Notes: generated by a model not told the origin, from the letters alone. DNA of 64,000 nucleotides from Lachnospiraceae bacterium (GCA_021201665.1 JAJQEO010000114.1:5334-69333), one strand, 5' to 3'. Counted from the first letter of the stretch, positions 43,401 through 54,586 are shown. Program-made: numbers and translations.

Positions 43401-44948
43401 ATGTACCAAAAGAGTCCTAGCAGCATCATCAAACACAGTGATTTTATGATACTGGATCTCGTGTCATTTCTTGTTTCATTCTGGCTGGCTTATTTTATCC
43501 ATTTAGACAGCTGGAAGATCTGGACGGATGAGACCATCCGAAGTATCATTATCGTCATTGTGCTTGTACATATTTGTGTGTCCATATTTGACAGCGCGTA
43601 TAAAAGTATTCTGCGGAGAGGATATTTGAAAGAATTCGTGGCTGTGATCAAACACGCAGCGCTGGTGATTGCGGTCATGCTGGTTCTGTTGTTCTTTATG
43701 AGGATCAGCAACGCCATGTCCCGAATGGTAGTCGCCTACATGGCAGTCCTGTCTCTGATTGTGATCTGGCTTGAGCGGACCTTGTGGAAGCTGTTTATTC
43801 GTCGCCGTCTCGCCAAAAATCCACGGCTCCTTTTACTGGTCTCGGATCAGGCGGGCGCGGAGCGTATCCTTCATCAGTTTCAGGATCAGATGCTGGATTT
43901 CACGGTAAAGGGGATCGCGCTGATCAGCGAGGAAACCCGCCAGAGCACTGTTCAAAAAGAAACATCCGGCTCAAACACTGCAGAAACGGTGTCGAAAGGA
44001 TCAGCAGACCCCGGACAGGAGAAAAAGAACTCGTCGGCTGAGACGGATTCCTGGCAGGGAAAAACGATCAGCGGCGTACCAGTTGTAGCTACTACTGATA
44101 CTCTGATCGACTACCTCTTAAAAACAGCGATTGATGAAATCCTCTTCAGCGTTCCATCCGGGACTAAGCTGCCGCCGGATCTGATACGACAGTGCAGTCT
44201 CACGGGCATTACACTCCATCTGGAGATCGTTGCTTCTGATGAGCTGGCAGAAGCGCGCTACGAAGAAAATCTGGCCGGGCTGACGGTTATGACCAGCTAC
44301 CTGAAATTGATTACGGTCGGACAGGCCTTTTTCAAGCGGGCGCTTGATATCGTGGGGGGACTTGTGGGAGTGCTGCTTACCGGGATTCTGTGCATTTTTA
44401 TCGCGCCGGCTATCTATCTGTCAGATCCCGGACCGATTTTCTTTTCACAGGAACGGGTTGGAAAAAACGGCAGAACCTTTAAGCTCTATAAGTTCCGCAG
44501 CATGTATCAGGACGCTGAGAAGCGCAAGGCCGATCTGATGGAAAAAAATGAAATGAAGGGTCCGATGTTTAAGCTTGAAAATGATCCGCGGAGCATCGGC
44601 AGCGGACCGGACGGCACCAGGCACGGTCTTGGGCATTTTATCCGCAAAACCAGCATTGATGAATTTCCGCAGTTCTGGAATGTGCTCAAAGGAGAGATGT
44701 CTCTGGTAGGCACCAGGCCGCCTACAATCGAGGAGGTTTCCGAATATAACATGTACCATCGGGTCAGACTGGCTATCAAGCCCGGGCTCACAGGTCTGTG
44801 GCAGGTGAGCGGGCGCAGCGACATCAATGATTTCGAGGAGGTCGTAAAGCTCGACACGCAGTACATACAGAACTGGAGCCTGAGCCTCGATCTGAAAATT
44901 CTGTTCAAGACAGTTCTGGTAGTGCTTACCGGCAGGGGATCGAAATAA
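43401..44948 (+). CDS. Polyprenyl-phosphate sugar-1-phosphate transferase (WbaP/EpsL type)
   Basis: Initiates exopolysaccharide or capsule synthesis by moving a sugar phosphate from a nucleotide sugar to undecaprenyl phosphate. 515 residues. Four N-terminal membrane helices are followed by a Rossmann-like CoA-binding-type domain; a low-complexity Ser/Thr/Lys insert at about 175-215 interrupts it. One more helix (KRALDIVGGLVGVLL) precedes the catalytic domain: FRSMYQDA, KTSIDEFPQFWNVLKGEMSL, GTRPP. ATG 43401 is favoured by the upstream G-rich stretch; 43365 is an alternative start. No glycosyltransferase cluster follows, so it is an orphan initiator. Confidence 0.88.
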   Translation: MYQKSPSSIIKHSDFMILDLVSFLVSFWLAYFIHLDSWKIWTDETIRSIIIVIVLVHICVSIFDSAYKSILRRGYLKEFVAVIKHAALVIAVMLVLLFFMRISNAMSRMVVAYMAVLSLIVIWLERTLWKLFIRRRLAKNPRLLLLVSDQAGAERILHQFQDQMLDFTVKGIALISEETRQSTVQKETSGSNTAETVSKGSADPGQEKKNSSAETDSWQGKTISGVPVVATTDTLIDYLLKTAIDEILFSVPSGTKLPPDLIRQCSLTGITLHLEIVASDELAEARYEENLAGLTVMTSYLKLITVGQAFFKRALDIVGGLVGVLLTGILCIFIAPAIYLSDPGPIFFSQERVGKNGRTFKLYKFRSMYQDAEKRKADLMEKNEMKGPMFKLENDPRSIGSGPDGTRHGLGHFIRKTSIDEFPQFWNVLKGEMSLVGTRPPTIEEVSEYNMYHRVRLAIKPGLTGLWQVSGRSDINDFEEVVKLDTQYIQNWSLSLDLKILFKTVLVVLTGRGSK

Positions 44949-45088
44949 CACCCTCAGGCTGACGGAGGGCAAAAACGCTTCTGCCTGTACAGAGAATGCG
45001 CAAGTCCGAGGCTTCACGCAAAGGATTTTGCTGTTTGCAGAAAAGAGAAAAACAGATAAAACCACAGCTACAGGAGGAGGATCAGCAT

Positions 45089-46630
45089 ATGCCAAAGTGG
45101 TTAAAGGACGCAGTATTTTATGAAATTTACCCGCAGTCATTTTATGACACTAATGGAGACGGAATCGGGGATTTTAACGGCATTATCGAAAAGCTGGATT
45201 ATGTAAAGGGGCTCGGCTGCAATGCCCTGTGGATCAATCCCTGCTACGACTCTCCCTTTAAGGACGCGGGCTATGACGTGAGAGATTATAAAAAAGTAGC
45301 GCCCCGCTATGGGACGAACAATGACCTCTACCGGCTCTTCGGGGAGGCGCATAAGAGAGGGATGCACGTGCTGCTGGACCTGGTGCCCGGGCATACCTCG
45401 GAGGAGCACGAGTGGTTTCTAAAGAGCAGTAAGGAAGAGAAAAATGAATACTCGAACCGCTATATCTGGACGAACAACTGCTTTGAGCCGGCGAAAGGTT
45501 TCCTCTACATCGGCGGCGAGACGGAGCGGAACGGTGTCTACGTGCTGAACTTCTTTAAATCGCAGCCCGCCCTGAATTATGGCTTTTTAAAGCCGGAGGA
45601 GGACTGGCAGCTGCCGATGGATCATCCGGACTGTCTCGCGACCAGAGAAGCCATGAAGGACGTGATGCGTTTCTGGCTGGATCATGGGTGCGACGGATTC
45701 CGCGTGGATATGGCGGCTTCTCTGGTGAAAAATGATGACGAGAATAAATCAGGGACCAGCGCCATCTGGCGTGACGTGCGCCGGATGCTTGATGAAGAAT
45801 ATCCCGAGGCGGCCATGGTCTCCGAATGGAACTGCCCCAGAGCGTCTCTTACCGCGGGCGGGTTCCACATGGATTTTTTCCTGAACTGGGCGGGGAACGG
45901 CTACAACTCTCTGCTGCGCGACTACGAGACGCCGGGCGGCGATCACAGCTTTTTCAAAAAGGACGGAAAGGGCGATATCACCCGTTTCCTGGATGATTAC
46001 CTGCCGGGCTACACCGCGTCGAAGCAGGACGGCTATTACTGCCTGCTGACCTGCAACCATGACACCAGACGCCCCAGATACAATCTGGATGAGCAGGAGC
46101 TGAAAATCGCCTACGCCTTTTTCTTCACGATGCCGGGCATCCCTTATCTCTATTATGGTGACGAGATTGGCATGCGCTATCTGGAAATCCCGACCAAAGA
46201 AGGCGGCTATTTCCGTACCGGCTCCCGCACGCCGATGCAGTGGAACGCGCAGAAAAATGCCGGATTTTCCGGGTGCCCGGCGGACGCGCTGTACCTTCCG
46301 GTGGACACTTCCAAAGACGCGCCCAACGTCGCGGCGCAGGAGGCAGATGAGAATTCTCTGTTAAACATGGTAAAAGCACTGCTGGCTCTGCGGCATTCAG
46401 AAGAAGACCTGCAGGCAGACGCGAACTTTGAAGTGGTCTATGCGGAAAAAGGAGAGCTGCCGTTCATCTACAGCAGGGGAGAGCTTCTGATCGCGCTGAA
46501 CCCTTCCGGGGAGAGCGTGAGCGCGCCGGTTGACGCGGCAGAGAGAAAGATTCTTTTTGCCATCGGAGACGGGCTGGCAGAAAGTGGGACGATTACACTC
46601 GCGCCGCAGTCCTTCCTTGTGCTGAAGTAA
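45089..46630 (+). CDS. GH13 alpha-amylase-family glycosidase
   Basis: 513 residues, no signal peptide, so a cytoplasmic alpha-glucosidase or trehalose-synthase-like enzyme acting on short oligosaccharides. Conserved regions: DLVPGHTS (region I), DGFRVDMA with the nucleophile Asp (II), VSEWNCP with the acid/base Glu (III) and CNHDTRRP with the transition-state Asp (IV). The C-terminal beta domain is short. ATG 45089 is preferred for CAGGAGGAGG just upstream. It stands alone; the substrate is not evident. Confidence 0.88.
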   Translation: MPKWLKDAVFYEIYPQSFYDTNGDGIGDFNGIIEKLDYVKGLGCNALWINPCYDSPFKDAGYDVRDYKKVAPRYGTNNDLYRLFGEAHKRGMHVLLDLVPGHTSEEHEWFLKSSKEEKNEYSNRYIWTNNCFEPAKGFLYIGGETERNGVYVLNFFKSQPALNYGFLKPEEDWQLPMDHPDCLATREAMKDVMRFWLDHGCDGFRVDMAASLVKNDDENKSGTSAIWRDVRRMLDEEYPEAAMVSEWNCPRASLTAGGFHMDFFLNWAGNGYNSLLRDYETPGGDHSFFKKDGKGDITRFLDDYLPGYTASKQDGYYCLLTCNHDTRRPRYNLDEQELKIAYAFFFTMPGIPYLYYGDEIGMRYLEIPTKEGGYFRTGSRTPMQWNAQKNAGFSGCPADALYLPVDTSKDAPNVAAQEADENSLLNMVKALLALRHSEEDLQADANFEVVYAEKGELPFIYSRGELLIALNPSGESVSAPVDAAERKILFAIGDGLAESGTITLAPQSFLVLK

Positions 46631-46671
46631 AATATATCGTTTCCGGCTTTGCCGTAAATGCCACAAATTCC

Positions 46672-46701
46672 TTGACAAACGCCTCTGCTCTGTCATAGAA
46701 T
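46672..46701 (+). promoter_or_regulatory. Promoter of leuS
   Basis: TTGACA (46672-46677), 18-bp spacer, TAGAAT (46696-46701). The start near 46708 places the folded leader at 46730-46835 inside the 5' untranslated region. Confidence 0.75.
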
Positions 46702-46729
46702 AGCCTGTAACTAAAAGAGAATAATCCTG

Positions 46730-46835
46730 TGCACACGGACCAGGCAGGAACGGCTGTCAGCGCGGCCCTTATAGAAATGGCTGCCAGCTCGCTTTTTGTG
46801 GAAGCTGCTGGGAACGCTGCCTCGTGTCCGGTGCA
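46730..46835 (+). ncRNA. Structured leader RNA upstream of leuS
   Basis: A closing helix of 16 bp joins the ends: TGCAC/GTGCA (46730-46734 with 46831-46835), CGGAC/GTCCG (46736-46740 with 46826-46830) and AGGCAG/CTGCCT (46742-46747 with 46817-46822). Inside, GCGGCC/GGCTGC plus GGCTG/CAGCT form a second hairpin followed by CGCTTTTTG, a possible attenuator. No conserved T-box sequence is seen. Likely a cis-regulatory element of leuS; the signal it senses is unknown. Confidence 0.55.
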
Positions 46836-46859
46836 AAGCAATGGAGGAGTGAAAAGAAA

Positions 46860-49277
<2,418 letters not shown>

Positions 49278-49343
49278 CAGGGCAGCTGTCCGGGTGGAAA
49301 TGACTTTACAATGGATAGTTGTAGTGGAGAATCTTGAAAAATA

Positions 49344-49368
49344 AAAATGGAGGCTCAGCCTCCATTTT
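49344..49368. terminator. Bidirectional terminator between leuS and the convergent gene
   Basis: A perfect inverted repeat of 12 bp per arm, AAAATGGAGGCT and AGCCTCCATTTT, around one base. The flanking A and T runs give a U-tail on both strands. Confidence 0.88.
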
Positions 49369-49400
49369 CTATGGGCAGAGCCAGGCAAGAGGGAAGATAA

Positions 49401-49811
49401 TCACCTGATTGTTCTTAAATCGCTGCTTGCCGGATTTTTCCCTGCTTTCTCAAAAAATAAGCCGGTCAGGAACCAGATCGGCGCATAATCGAGCCGGATC
49501 ACGCCATTGACCTGCCAGGGCGAGTCACTGTAATCCCAGGGACATCGCCCTCTTTTTTTCAGCCAGCTTCCGGAGACAAATTCGACAGTGAAAATGCAGA
49601 CCATGTAGATGAGTCCCCTTGTGACCGTATTGAATTTTTTCAGCGCATGGGAAAGCGGAGCGATCAGGGAGGCCATGCCGTAGATGGGAAACATGCGCAG
49701 CGAGGAAAATCCCATCAGCTTTGGATCTCTGTTCAGCAGAGAGTGCAGCCCGGTCCAGAATACCTCCATGCACCAGCCGTACATCCCACAGCGGATAAAT
49801 CTATTTTTCAT
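49401..49811 (-). CDS. Putative ABC-transporter type IV family membrane protein (CmpB-like)
   Basis: 136 residues with about four hydrophobic segments. It has the small-membrane-family pattern GWCMEVFWTGLHSL at the N-terminus, MFPIYGMASLIAPL, and CPWDYSD near the end. Related proteins in Firmicutes are annotated as putative ABC-transporter type IV, but there is no associated ATPase and the role is unknown. Starts with ATG 49811 behind GGAGG. It is single and convergent to leuS. Confidence 0.75.
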   Translation of the reverse strand: MKNRFIRCGMYGWCMEVFWTGLHSLLNRDPKLMGFSSLRMFPIYGMASLIAPLSHALKKFNTVTRGLIYMVCIFTVEFVSGSWLKKRGRCPWDYSDSPWQVNGVIRLDYAPIWFLTGLFFEKAGKNPASSDLRTIR

Positions 49812-49977
49812 AGAATAATTCTACCTCCTCCGGTACTCAGATAATCAGAATAAAGTAAAACCTGAAACATGATATTTGATGCTTATAGTGTGCGCGGAGG
49901 AAAAAAATTTATGAATTCCAGATTTTGCTGATATCCGCGATACAGCGAGCCAGCCTTACTTATGAAACAATTTGTGA

Positions 49978-50109
49978 TTGATTTTATTTATGCTTTATAT
50001 TAGAATATGTGCAGATCTGGAAACGGGATGTAAGCAGTGAAACTGACCGGCACAGAGAAGCAGGAAACACAAAAACAACATGCAAATACACTTGAAAACA
50101 ACATAAACA
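49978..50109 (+). promoter_or_regulatory. Promoter and A/C-rich leader of the microcompartment genes
   Basis: TTGATT (49978-49983), 17-bp spacer and TAGAAT (50001-50006). Downstream, AAAAACAACATGCAAA (50071-50086) and AAAACAACATAAACA (50095-50109) repeat the motif found in the rhaD leader. A second possible promoter is TTTTCA/TAGAAT at 50155-50183. The stretch 49812-50224 has no gene. Confidence 0.5.
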
Positions 50110-50224
50110 GGCAATGATTTAGCGAAAAAAACACAAAAGCAATCAAAAAAGGGCTTTTCAATCGGAATCATATATGGTAGAATAACAGAATCAGAACTCC
50201 ATATGGAAGAAATGAGGGATTCAC

Positions 50225-50587
50225 ATGGATAACAGAAAAGATCAGATCCGGATCGTACAGGAGACAGTTGCCGGCAAGGAGATTACCCTTGCACATGTGA
50301 TGGGAGGTCCGGCTCCGATTATCTATCAGAAGCTGGGGATGAACCCTGCGATTGACTACCGTTCGTCTGCGATCGGCATTATGAATATGACTCCGCCGGA
50401 GTCTGCCGTGATTGCCTCCGACATTGCAGTGAAAAGCGGGGACGTTTACCTGGGGTTCGCGGATCGCTTTACCGGAACCCTGATTGTATCGGGAGACATT
50501 TCAGACGTCACGAGCGCGCTCACGGAAGTGCTTCGTTACTTTAAGGACGAGCTGCACTATGTCGTCTGCCCGCTGACGAAGAGATAG
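50225..50587 (+). CDS. EutS-like bacterial microcompartment shell protein
   Basis: Shell or shell-vertex hexamer subunit of 120 residues with the circularly permuted BMC fold. The pattern RIVQETVAGKEITLAHVMGG corresponds to EutS/PduU, and AIGIMNMTPPESAVIASD and GFADRFTGTLIVSGD align with their core. The upstream spacing and A/C-rich leader suggest regulation separate from housekeeping genes. The PduU-like gene lies 25 bp after it. No hexameric BMC-H or pentameric BMC-P gene is present in the window. Confidence 0.85.
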   Translation: MDNRKDQIRIVQETVAGKEITLAHVMGGPAPIIYQKLGMNPAIDYRSSAIGIMNMTPPESAVIASDIAVKSGDVYLGFADRFTGTLIVSGDISDVTSALTEVLRYFKDELHYVVCPLTKR

Positions 50588-50612
50588 CTGTCGGCGAAAT
50601 GGAGATGCATTG

Positions 50613-51122
50613 ATGAATCAGAGACTTACCAGAGTGGAAACGCCCCCTCGCAGGGGCTCGGCGGCAAGTCGCGCCGCCAATGAAAAAAACGCTTCGCGTT
50701 TGGGCGGCGCTGAAGAATTTCTCCGTAAAATCTTTCATGACTATGACAACAGAAAGCCCGGGGAGCCGCTGCGGCTTGTGCGGGTGCGTGTCCCGAGCAC
50801 TGAGGTGAGCCTGGCGCATCTGATCGGGACCTCCGAAAGGGAGGTTTATCAGACCCTTGGACTGCATATCGGGGTACACGAGGGGGAGGACCATACCGGA
50901 GAAACCCTTGGATTTATGAATTTTACGCCCTGGGAGGCGGTTGTTGTCGCGGCGGATATTGCGATCAAGAACGGTGGCGTGGAGATCGGCTTTCTGGACC
51001 GTTTTAACGGAGCACTGATCCTGACCGGGCGGCACGACGAGGTGCGCGCCTCCATTGAGGCGGTGATCACCTTTTTCCGGGATGAGCTGCATTTTCCTGT
51101 CTGCGATATCACGGAAAGCTGA
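50613..51122 (+). CDS. PduU/EutS-like microcompartment protein with an inserted repeat near its N-terminus
   Basis: 169 residues, about 50 longer than typical PduU. The C-terminal 110 fit PduU: VRVPSTEVSLAHLIGTSE, LGFMNFTPWEAVVVAAD, VEIGFLDRFNGALILTGR. Residues about 8-33 are encoded by a REP-like element (50636-50708), giving an Arg/Ala/Ser/Gly-rich tract (PPRRGSAASRAANEKN), so this part is not ancestral. ATG 50613 follows GGAG; an overlapping TTG is ignored. It probably makes a shell face protein with an exposed extra tail. EutP-like gene follows by 41 bp. Confidence 0.82.
   Translation: MNQRLTRVETPPRRGSAASRAANEKNASRLGGAEEFLRKIFHDYDNRKPGEPLRLVRVRVPSTEVSLAHLIGTSEREVYQTLGLHIGVHEGEDHTGETLGFMNFTPWEAVVVAADIAIKNGGVEIGFLDRFNGALILTGRHDEVRASIEAVITFFRDELHFPVCDITES
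50636..50708. repeat. REP-like element inside the PduU-like gene
   Basis: Reads GGAAACGCCCCCTC, AAGTCGC, paired arms GCGCCGCC/GGGCGGCGC and central AACGCTTCGCGTT. The order and sequence match the reverse complement of the 74-bp units at 36646-36834. The insert keeps the reading frame. Confidence 0.78.
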
Positions 51123-51163
51123 AAGGAACCCGTTCGATTACTTTATTTGTGAGGCTACGTTAA

Positions 51164-51664
51164 ATGAAGAAAATGTTCCTGATGGGGAGAAGCGAGGCGG
51201 GGAAGACCTCGCTGACCCAGGTGATGAAGGGAGAGGAGCTCCATTACCAGAAAACGCAATATACCTATACGGGCGACGATATGATTGACACGCCGGGGGA
51301 GTATGCTGAATCCAAACAGGTCGGCGTGGGACTTGCCTGTTTTTCCTTTGAGGCAGATGTTGTGGCAATTGTATGCGCGGCCGACGAGCCGTTCACGATT
51401 TTTACCTGTAATTGCAACGCGTTTCTCAACCGGCCGCTCATCGGGATTATCACGAAGGTGGATTCGCCCTATGCCAACATACCGATGGTGAGGCAGTGGC
51501 TGGAAAACGCCAACTGTGAGCGGATTTTCTGTATCAATAATGTCACCGGAGAGGGACTTTTCGAGCTTCAGGAATACTTAAAAGACGATCCGGAAAAAAT
51601 CACTCTGGAGGAAGCCAAGGCCCGCCAGAGACTTGGACTGCGCGACTGGGAAGAAAGAGTATAG
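51164..51664 (+). CDS. EutP/PduV-like small GTPase-fold protein
   Basis: 166 residues. The P-loop is GRSEAGKTS (about 7-15), the G3 motif is IDTPGEYAE and the G4 motif is ITKVDSPYA. EutP/PduV proteins accompany microcompartments of ethanolamine or propanediol use; some are acetate kinases or organisers of microcompartment position. It is the third gene after two shell-type genes. A terminator follows at 51701. Confidence 0.85.
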   Translation: MKKMFLMGRSEAGKTSLTQVMKGEELHYQKTQYTYTGDDMIDTPGEYAESKQVGVGLACFSFEADVVAIVCAADEPFTIFTCNCNAFLNRPLIGIITKVDSPYANIPMVRQWLENANCERIFCINNVTGEGLFELQEYLKDDPEKITLEEAKARQRLGLRDWEERV

Positions 51665-51700
51665 AAAATCGAGTAGAGCGATAAGCCGTGTGCATAAAAA

Positions 51701-51736
51701 CCCCCGACTGTAAACCAGCCGGGGATTTGGTTTTTG
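51701..51736 (+). terminator. Terminator of the microcompartment satellite operon
   Basis: CCCC...CTG pairs with CAG...GGGG around TAAAC. TTTGGTTTTTG follows the stem. One unpaired A lies in the 5' arm. Confidence 0.7.
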
Positions 51737-51804
51737 CTTTCACATCTGTCAAAGCTTGCCAACTCAGGAAGTGCTAAATCAGCAGATACCTGAATTGCCT
51801 GTAC

Positions 51805-51981
51805 TTAATTGTACTTTCTTTTGCGAGCGGCTTCGGATTTTTTCTTACGTCTTACGCTCGGCTTCTCATAATGCTCTCTTTTGCGAATCTCCTGCTGAAT
51901 GCCGGCCTTTGCGCAGTTTCTTTTGAAACGACGCAGGGCACTGTCCAGTGATTCGTTTTCTTTTACGATGACATTTGACAT
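51805..51981 (-). CDS. rpsU: 30S ribosomal protein S21
   Basis: 58 residues, the usual length, lying at the mRNA exit channel of the small subunit. It has [20 protein letters not shown] at the N-terminus, [21 protein letters not shown] in the middle and a basic end. ATG 51981 is preceded by GGAGG on the minus strand and by a good promoter at 52088-52061. A longer frame upstream has no protein-like character. Confidence 0.97.
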   Translation of the reverse strand: MSNVIVKENESLDSALRRFKRNCAKAGIQQEIRKREHYEKPSVRRKKKSEAARKRKYN

Positions 51982-52060
51982 TGTCTCACACCTAACCTCC
52001 CTCCAGCTGTAGATTGTGCAAGACACAACTGTCTGGAAATTTTTCGATTGCACTGGTATT

Positions 52061-52088
52061 AGTATACCATAAAATCGGCTTTCGTCAA
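52061..52088 (-). promoter_or_regulatory. Promoter of rpsU
   Basis: TTGACG (52088-52083), 16-bp spacer, TATACT (52066-52061). The remaining gap to the carboxypeptidase (52089-52324) shows no gene. Confidence 0.75.
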
Positions 52089-52324
52089 CTGCTTTTTCTG
52101 GAAAAATCGGGTAGAGATTTCAGCAGGAATCACACTGTTGCAAATTGCCCGGAAGCATAACAAATAAAAATTGTCTGGATAATTTCGATAGCAATCGCTC
52201 ACGAAATCATAACAGACCGCTGCCTGGAAAGCGGTGCCTGAAACCGGTATGGCTTTTGTTATTTTCCGGTAAACGGAATCATATATATAGTTTAAGAGTT
52301 TGTGAAAATGCTGAGCGTGTCGCC

Positions 52325-53488
52325 ATGAAAAAAATACTGACCTGGATTCTTATTGTTGTATTGAGCCTGTATGGCTTCGGATGCTCCATGATTGTCCAGG
52401 CGTCCGAATTGGAGATTGAGACGCCGCACGCAGTCGTGATGGAGGTTTCGACGGGGACGGTTCTCTATGAAAAGGGGGCGGACGAGAGCGTTCACCCGGC
52501 CAGTGTGACGAAGATCATGACGGTTCTTCTGATCTTTGAGGCGATCGAGAAAGGGGAACTTAGTCTGACAGACGAGGTCACGACGAGCGCGTACGCGAAA
52601 TCAATGGGCGGCTCGCAGGTCTATCTGGAGACCGGGGAGGTCCAGACGGTGGAAACCCTGCTGAAATGTATCCTCATTGCTTCCGGAAATGATGCGGCAG
52701 TGGCGATGGCGGAAGCAGTTTCCGGCTCTGAGGAGGCCTTTGTGGAGAGTATGAACGAAAAGGCCGCGGAGCTTGGAATGGAAAATACGCATTTCGTGGA
52801 CTGCTGCGGCCTTACAGATTCAACGGAGCATTACACCTCCGCGCGGGATGTCGCGATCATGTCGCGGGAGCTTTTATATCGATACCCGGAGGTGACGGAA
52901 TACTCAGATATCTGGATGGAGGACATCACACATGAAACCGCTCAGGGAAGCAGCGTTTTTACACTGTCAAATACCAACAAGCTGCTGCGTGCGTACGATG
53001 GCTGCGACGGCCTGAAGACGGGCAGCACCAGCTATGCGAAATACTGTCTGAGCGCGACGGCGCAAAGAGACGGCATCCGCCTGATCAGTGTCGTCCTGAC
53101 CGCGCCGGATACAAAAACACGCTTTGCGGAGGCAGCACAGCTGTTGAATTATGGGTTTGCGAGCTGTTCCATGTATTATGATGAGGACCCGCCCGCACCG
53201 ACACAGATTTCGGTAAAAGGGACGATTCAGGAGGAATTTACGGTCTGCCCGGAAGGAGAGTTTTCCTACCTGAGCACTACAGGTGAAGATTTTTCCCTGA
53301 TAGAAAAATATGCCAGGTGGGATGAGAACATCGCAGCTCCGCTGGAAAAAGGCGACCAGGTCGGGGAATATGTATATACGCTGGATGGGAAAGTGATTGG
53401 CAGCGTGCCCATCGTCATGGCTGAGGACGCGCCGAAAGCGGGATATCTGGACTATCTGAATCAGATATGGGAAAAATGGGCATTATAA
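52325..53488 (+). CDS. D-alanyl-D-alanine carboxypeptidase (DacA/PBP5-type)
   Basis: 387 residues. Signal peptide at 1-27 (TWILIVVLSLYGFG core, VQA^SE). The active-site triad is S60-VTK63 in HPASVTKIM, SGN in IASGNDAAVAM and KTG in DGLKTGSTS. C-terminal beta domain from about 265. It trims pentapeptides in peptidoglycan. The start ATG 52325 has only a weak ribosome binding site, and the region upstream is open without protein-like features. A paralog is at 27139; this one lacks its acidic insert. Confidence 0.92.
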   Translation: MKKILTWILIVVLSLYGFGCSMIVQASELEIETPHAVVMEVSTGTVLYEKGADESVHPASVTKIMTVLLIFEAIEKGELSLTDEVTTSAYAKSMGGSQVYLETGEVQTVETLLKCILIASGNDAAVAMAEAVSGSEEAFVESMNEKAAELGMENTHFVDCCGLTDSTEHYTSARDVAIMSRELLYRYPEVTEYSDIWMEDITHETAQGSSVFTLSNTNKLLRAYDGCDGLKTGSTSYAKYCLSATAQRDGIRLISVVLTAPDTKTRFAEAAQLLNYGFASCSMYYDEDPPAPTQISVKGTIQEEFTVCPEGEFSYLSTTGEDFSLIEKYARWDENIAAPLEKGDQVGEYVYTLDGKVIGSVPIVMAEDAPKAGYLDYLNQIWEKWAL

Positions 53489-53498
53489 AAGAAACTGT

Positions 53499-53526
53499 TT
53501 GCTTAAAATTGGGAATATGGTATAAT
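53499..53526 (+). promoter_or_regulatory. Promoter of the phosphoesterase gene
   Basis: TTGCTT (53499-53504), 16-bp spacer, TATAAT (53521-53526). Just downstream is a small palindromic tract (GCGCAATGAAGGTTGCGC followed by TTCGCGCAA). Confidence 0.6.
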
Positions 53527-53596
53527 GGTAGCCGCGCAATGAAGGTTGCGCTTCGCGCAATGAAGAATTCCTTAGCAACGAAAGGATAACGGAAGA

Positions 53597-54427
53597 ATGC
53601 CGGATTTTAAGGTGACAAAATACCGAATACGCGTGGGAGAGGAGCACAGGAGACCGGATGCTCCGTTTTCCGCTGTCCTTTTAGCGGATCTTCACAACGC
53701 GTCCTATGGGGAGAACAACAGCAGACTCCTTTCGGAAATCCGCAATATTAATCCCGAAATTGTTCTGGTCGCGGGCGACATGCTTACTTCCACGAAGGTG
53801 CCGCAGATGGACGCCGCGATCGCGCTGATGAATGAACTGACCCGGAAGTATCCGGTTTATTATGTAAATGGCAACCACGAGAGCCGTCTCAGGGAAAGTA
53901 ACGAAGCACCTCAGAAACAATATGAAAATAACATCGAAGCTTCTGGGGAATATTATGAAAAATACATGTCGGCCATCTGCAGCTATGGAGTTCATTTTCT
54001 GGAAAATACCAGTGAAACATTAGAGATTCAGCATATGCCCATCCGCGTATGGGGACTGGAGCTGCCTCTGGAGTATTACGGACATTTCCATTCGGAACAG
54101 CTGACTGAGGAGAAAATCGAGGAGCTGCTTGGAAAGCCGGATACCGCTGCTTATCAGATTCTTCTGGCGCACAACCCGTGCCATTTCGAAGCGTATGCCG
54201 CCTGGGGCGCGGATCTGACGCTTTCCGGACATTTGCACGGCGGGATCATACGTCTGCCTCTGCTGGGAGGAGTGGTCAGCCCGCAGTGCCGGCTGTTTCC
54301 AAAGTACGATCGGGGACTGTTTTCAGAGGGAGACGCGAAGCTGGTCGTGAGCGCGGGACTTGGCAGCCATACCATTAATATCCGCATCAATAATCCGCCG
54401 GAGCTTGTGGTGCTGGATTTTGTATAA
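53597..54427 (+). CDS. Calcineurin-like metallophosphoesterase
   Basis: 276 residues, no signal peptide. It carries the metal-binding motifs in order: ADLHN (D-x-H, about residue 31), AGDM (about 60), GNHES (about 94), LAHNP (about 197) and SGHLHGG (about 215). This pattern matches YaeI/PF00149 enzymes that hydrolyse phosphomonoesters or nucleotides. The substrate is unknown. It is followed by scpA after 159 bp. Confidence 0.85.
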   Translation: MPDFKVTKYRIRVGEEHRRPDAPFSAVLLADLHNASYGENNSRLLSEIRNINPEIVLVAGDMLTSTKVPQMDAAIALMNELTRKYPVYYVNGNHESRLRESNEAPQKQYENNIEASGEYYEKYMSAICSYGVHFLENTSETLEIQHMPIRVWGLELPLEYYGHFHSEQLTEEKIEELLGKPDTAAYQILLAHNPCHFEAYAAWGADLTLSGHLHGGIIRLPLLGGVVSPQCRLFPKYDRGLFSEGDAKLVVSAGLGSHTINIRINNPPELVVLDFV

Positions 54428-54586
54428 CTCATTTTTTTCGGAACTGCTTGTACACTCAGAGATGAGACATATACGATATAGCATACACTTTTGCACCGTT
54501 TAAAATTCTGAGACAGATAGGCGAGGGAGGACTGATGATGTCTTTTATCCGTTTTCTGACCGCTGTTATGTGAGGAAGGAAATCTC

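Noticed and set aside
46702-46859. T-box riboswitch upstream of leuS
   Set aside because: The conserved T-box sequence and the specifier/antiterminator arrangement are not seen, and the leader is shorter than usual.
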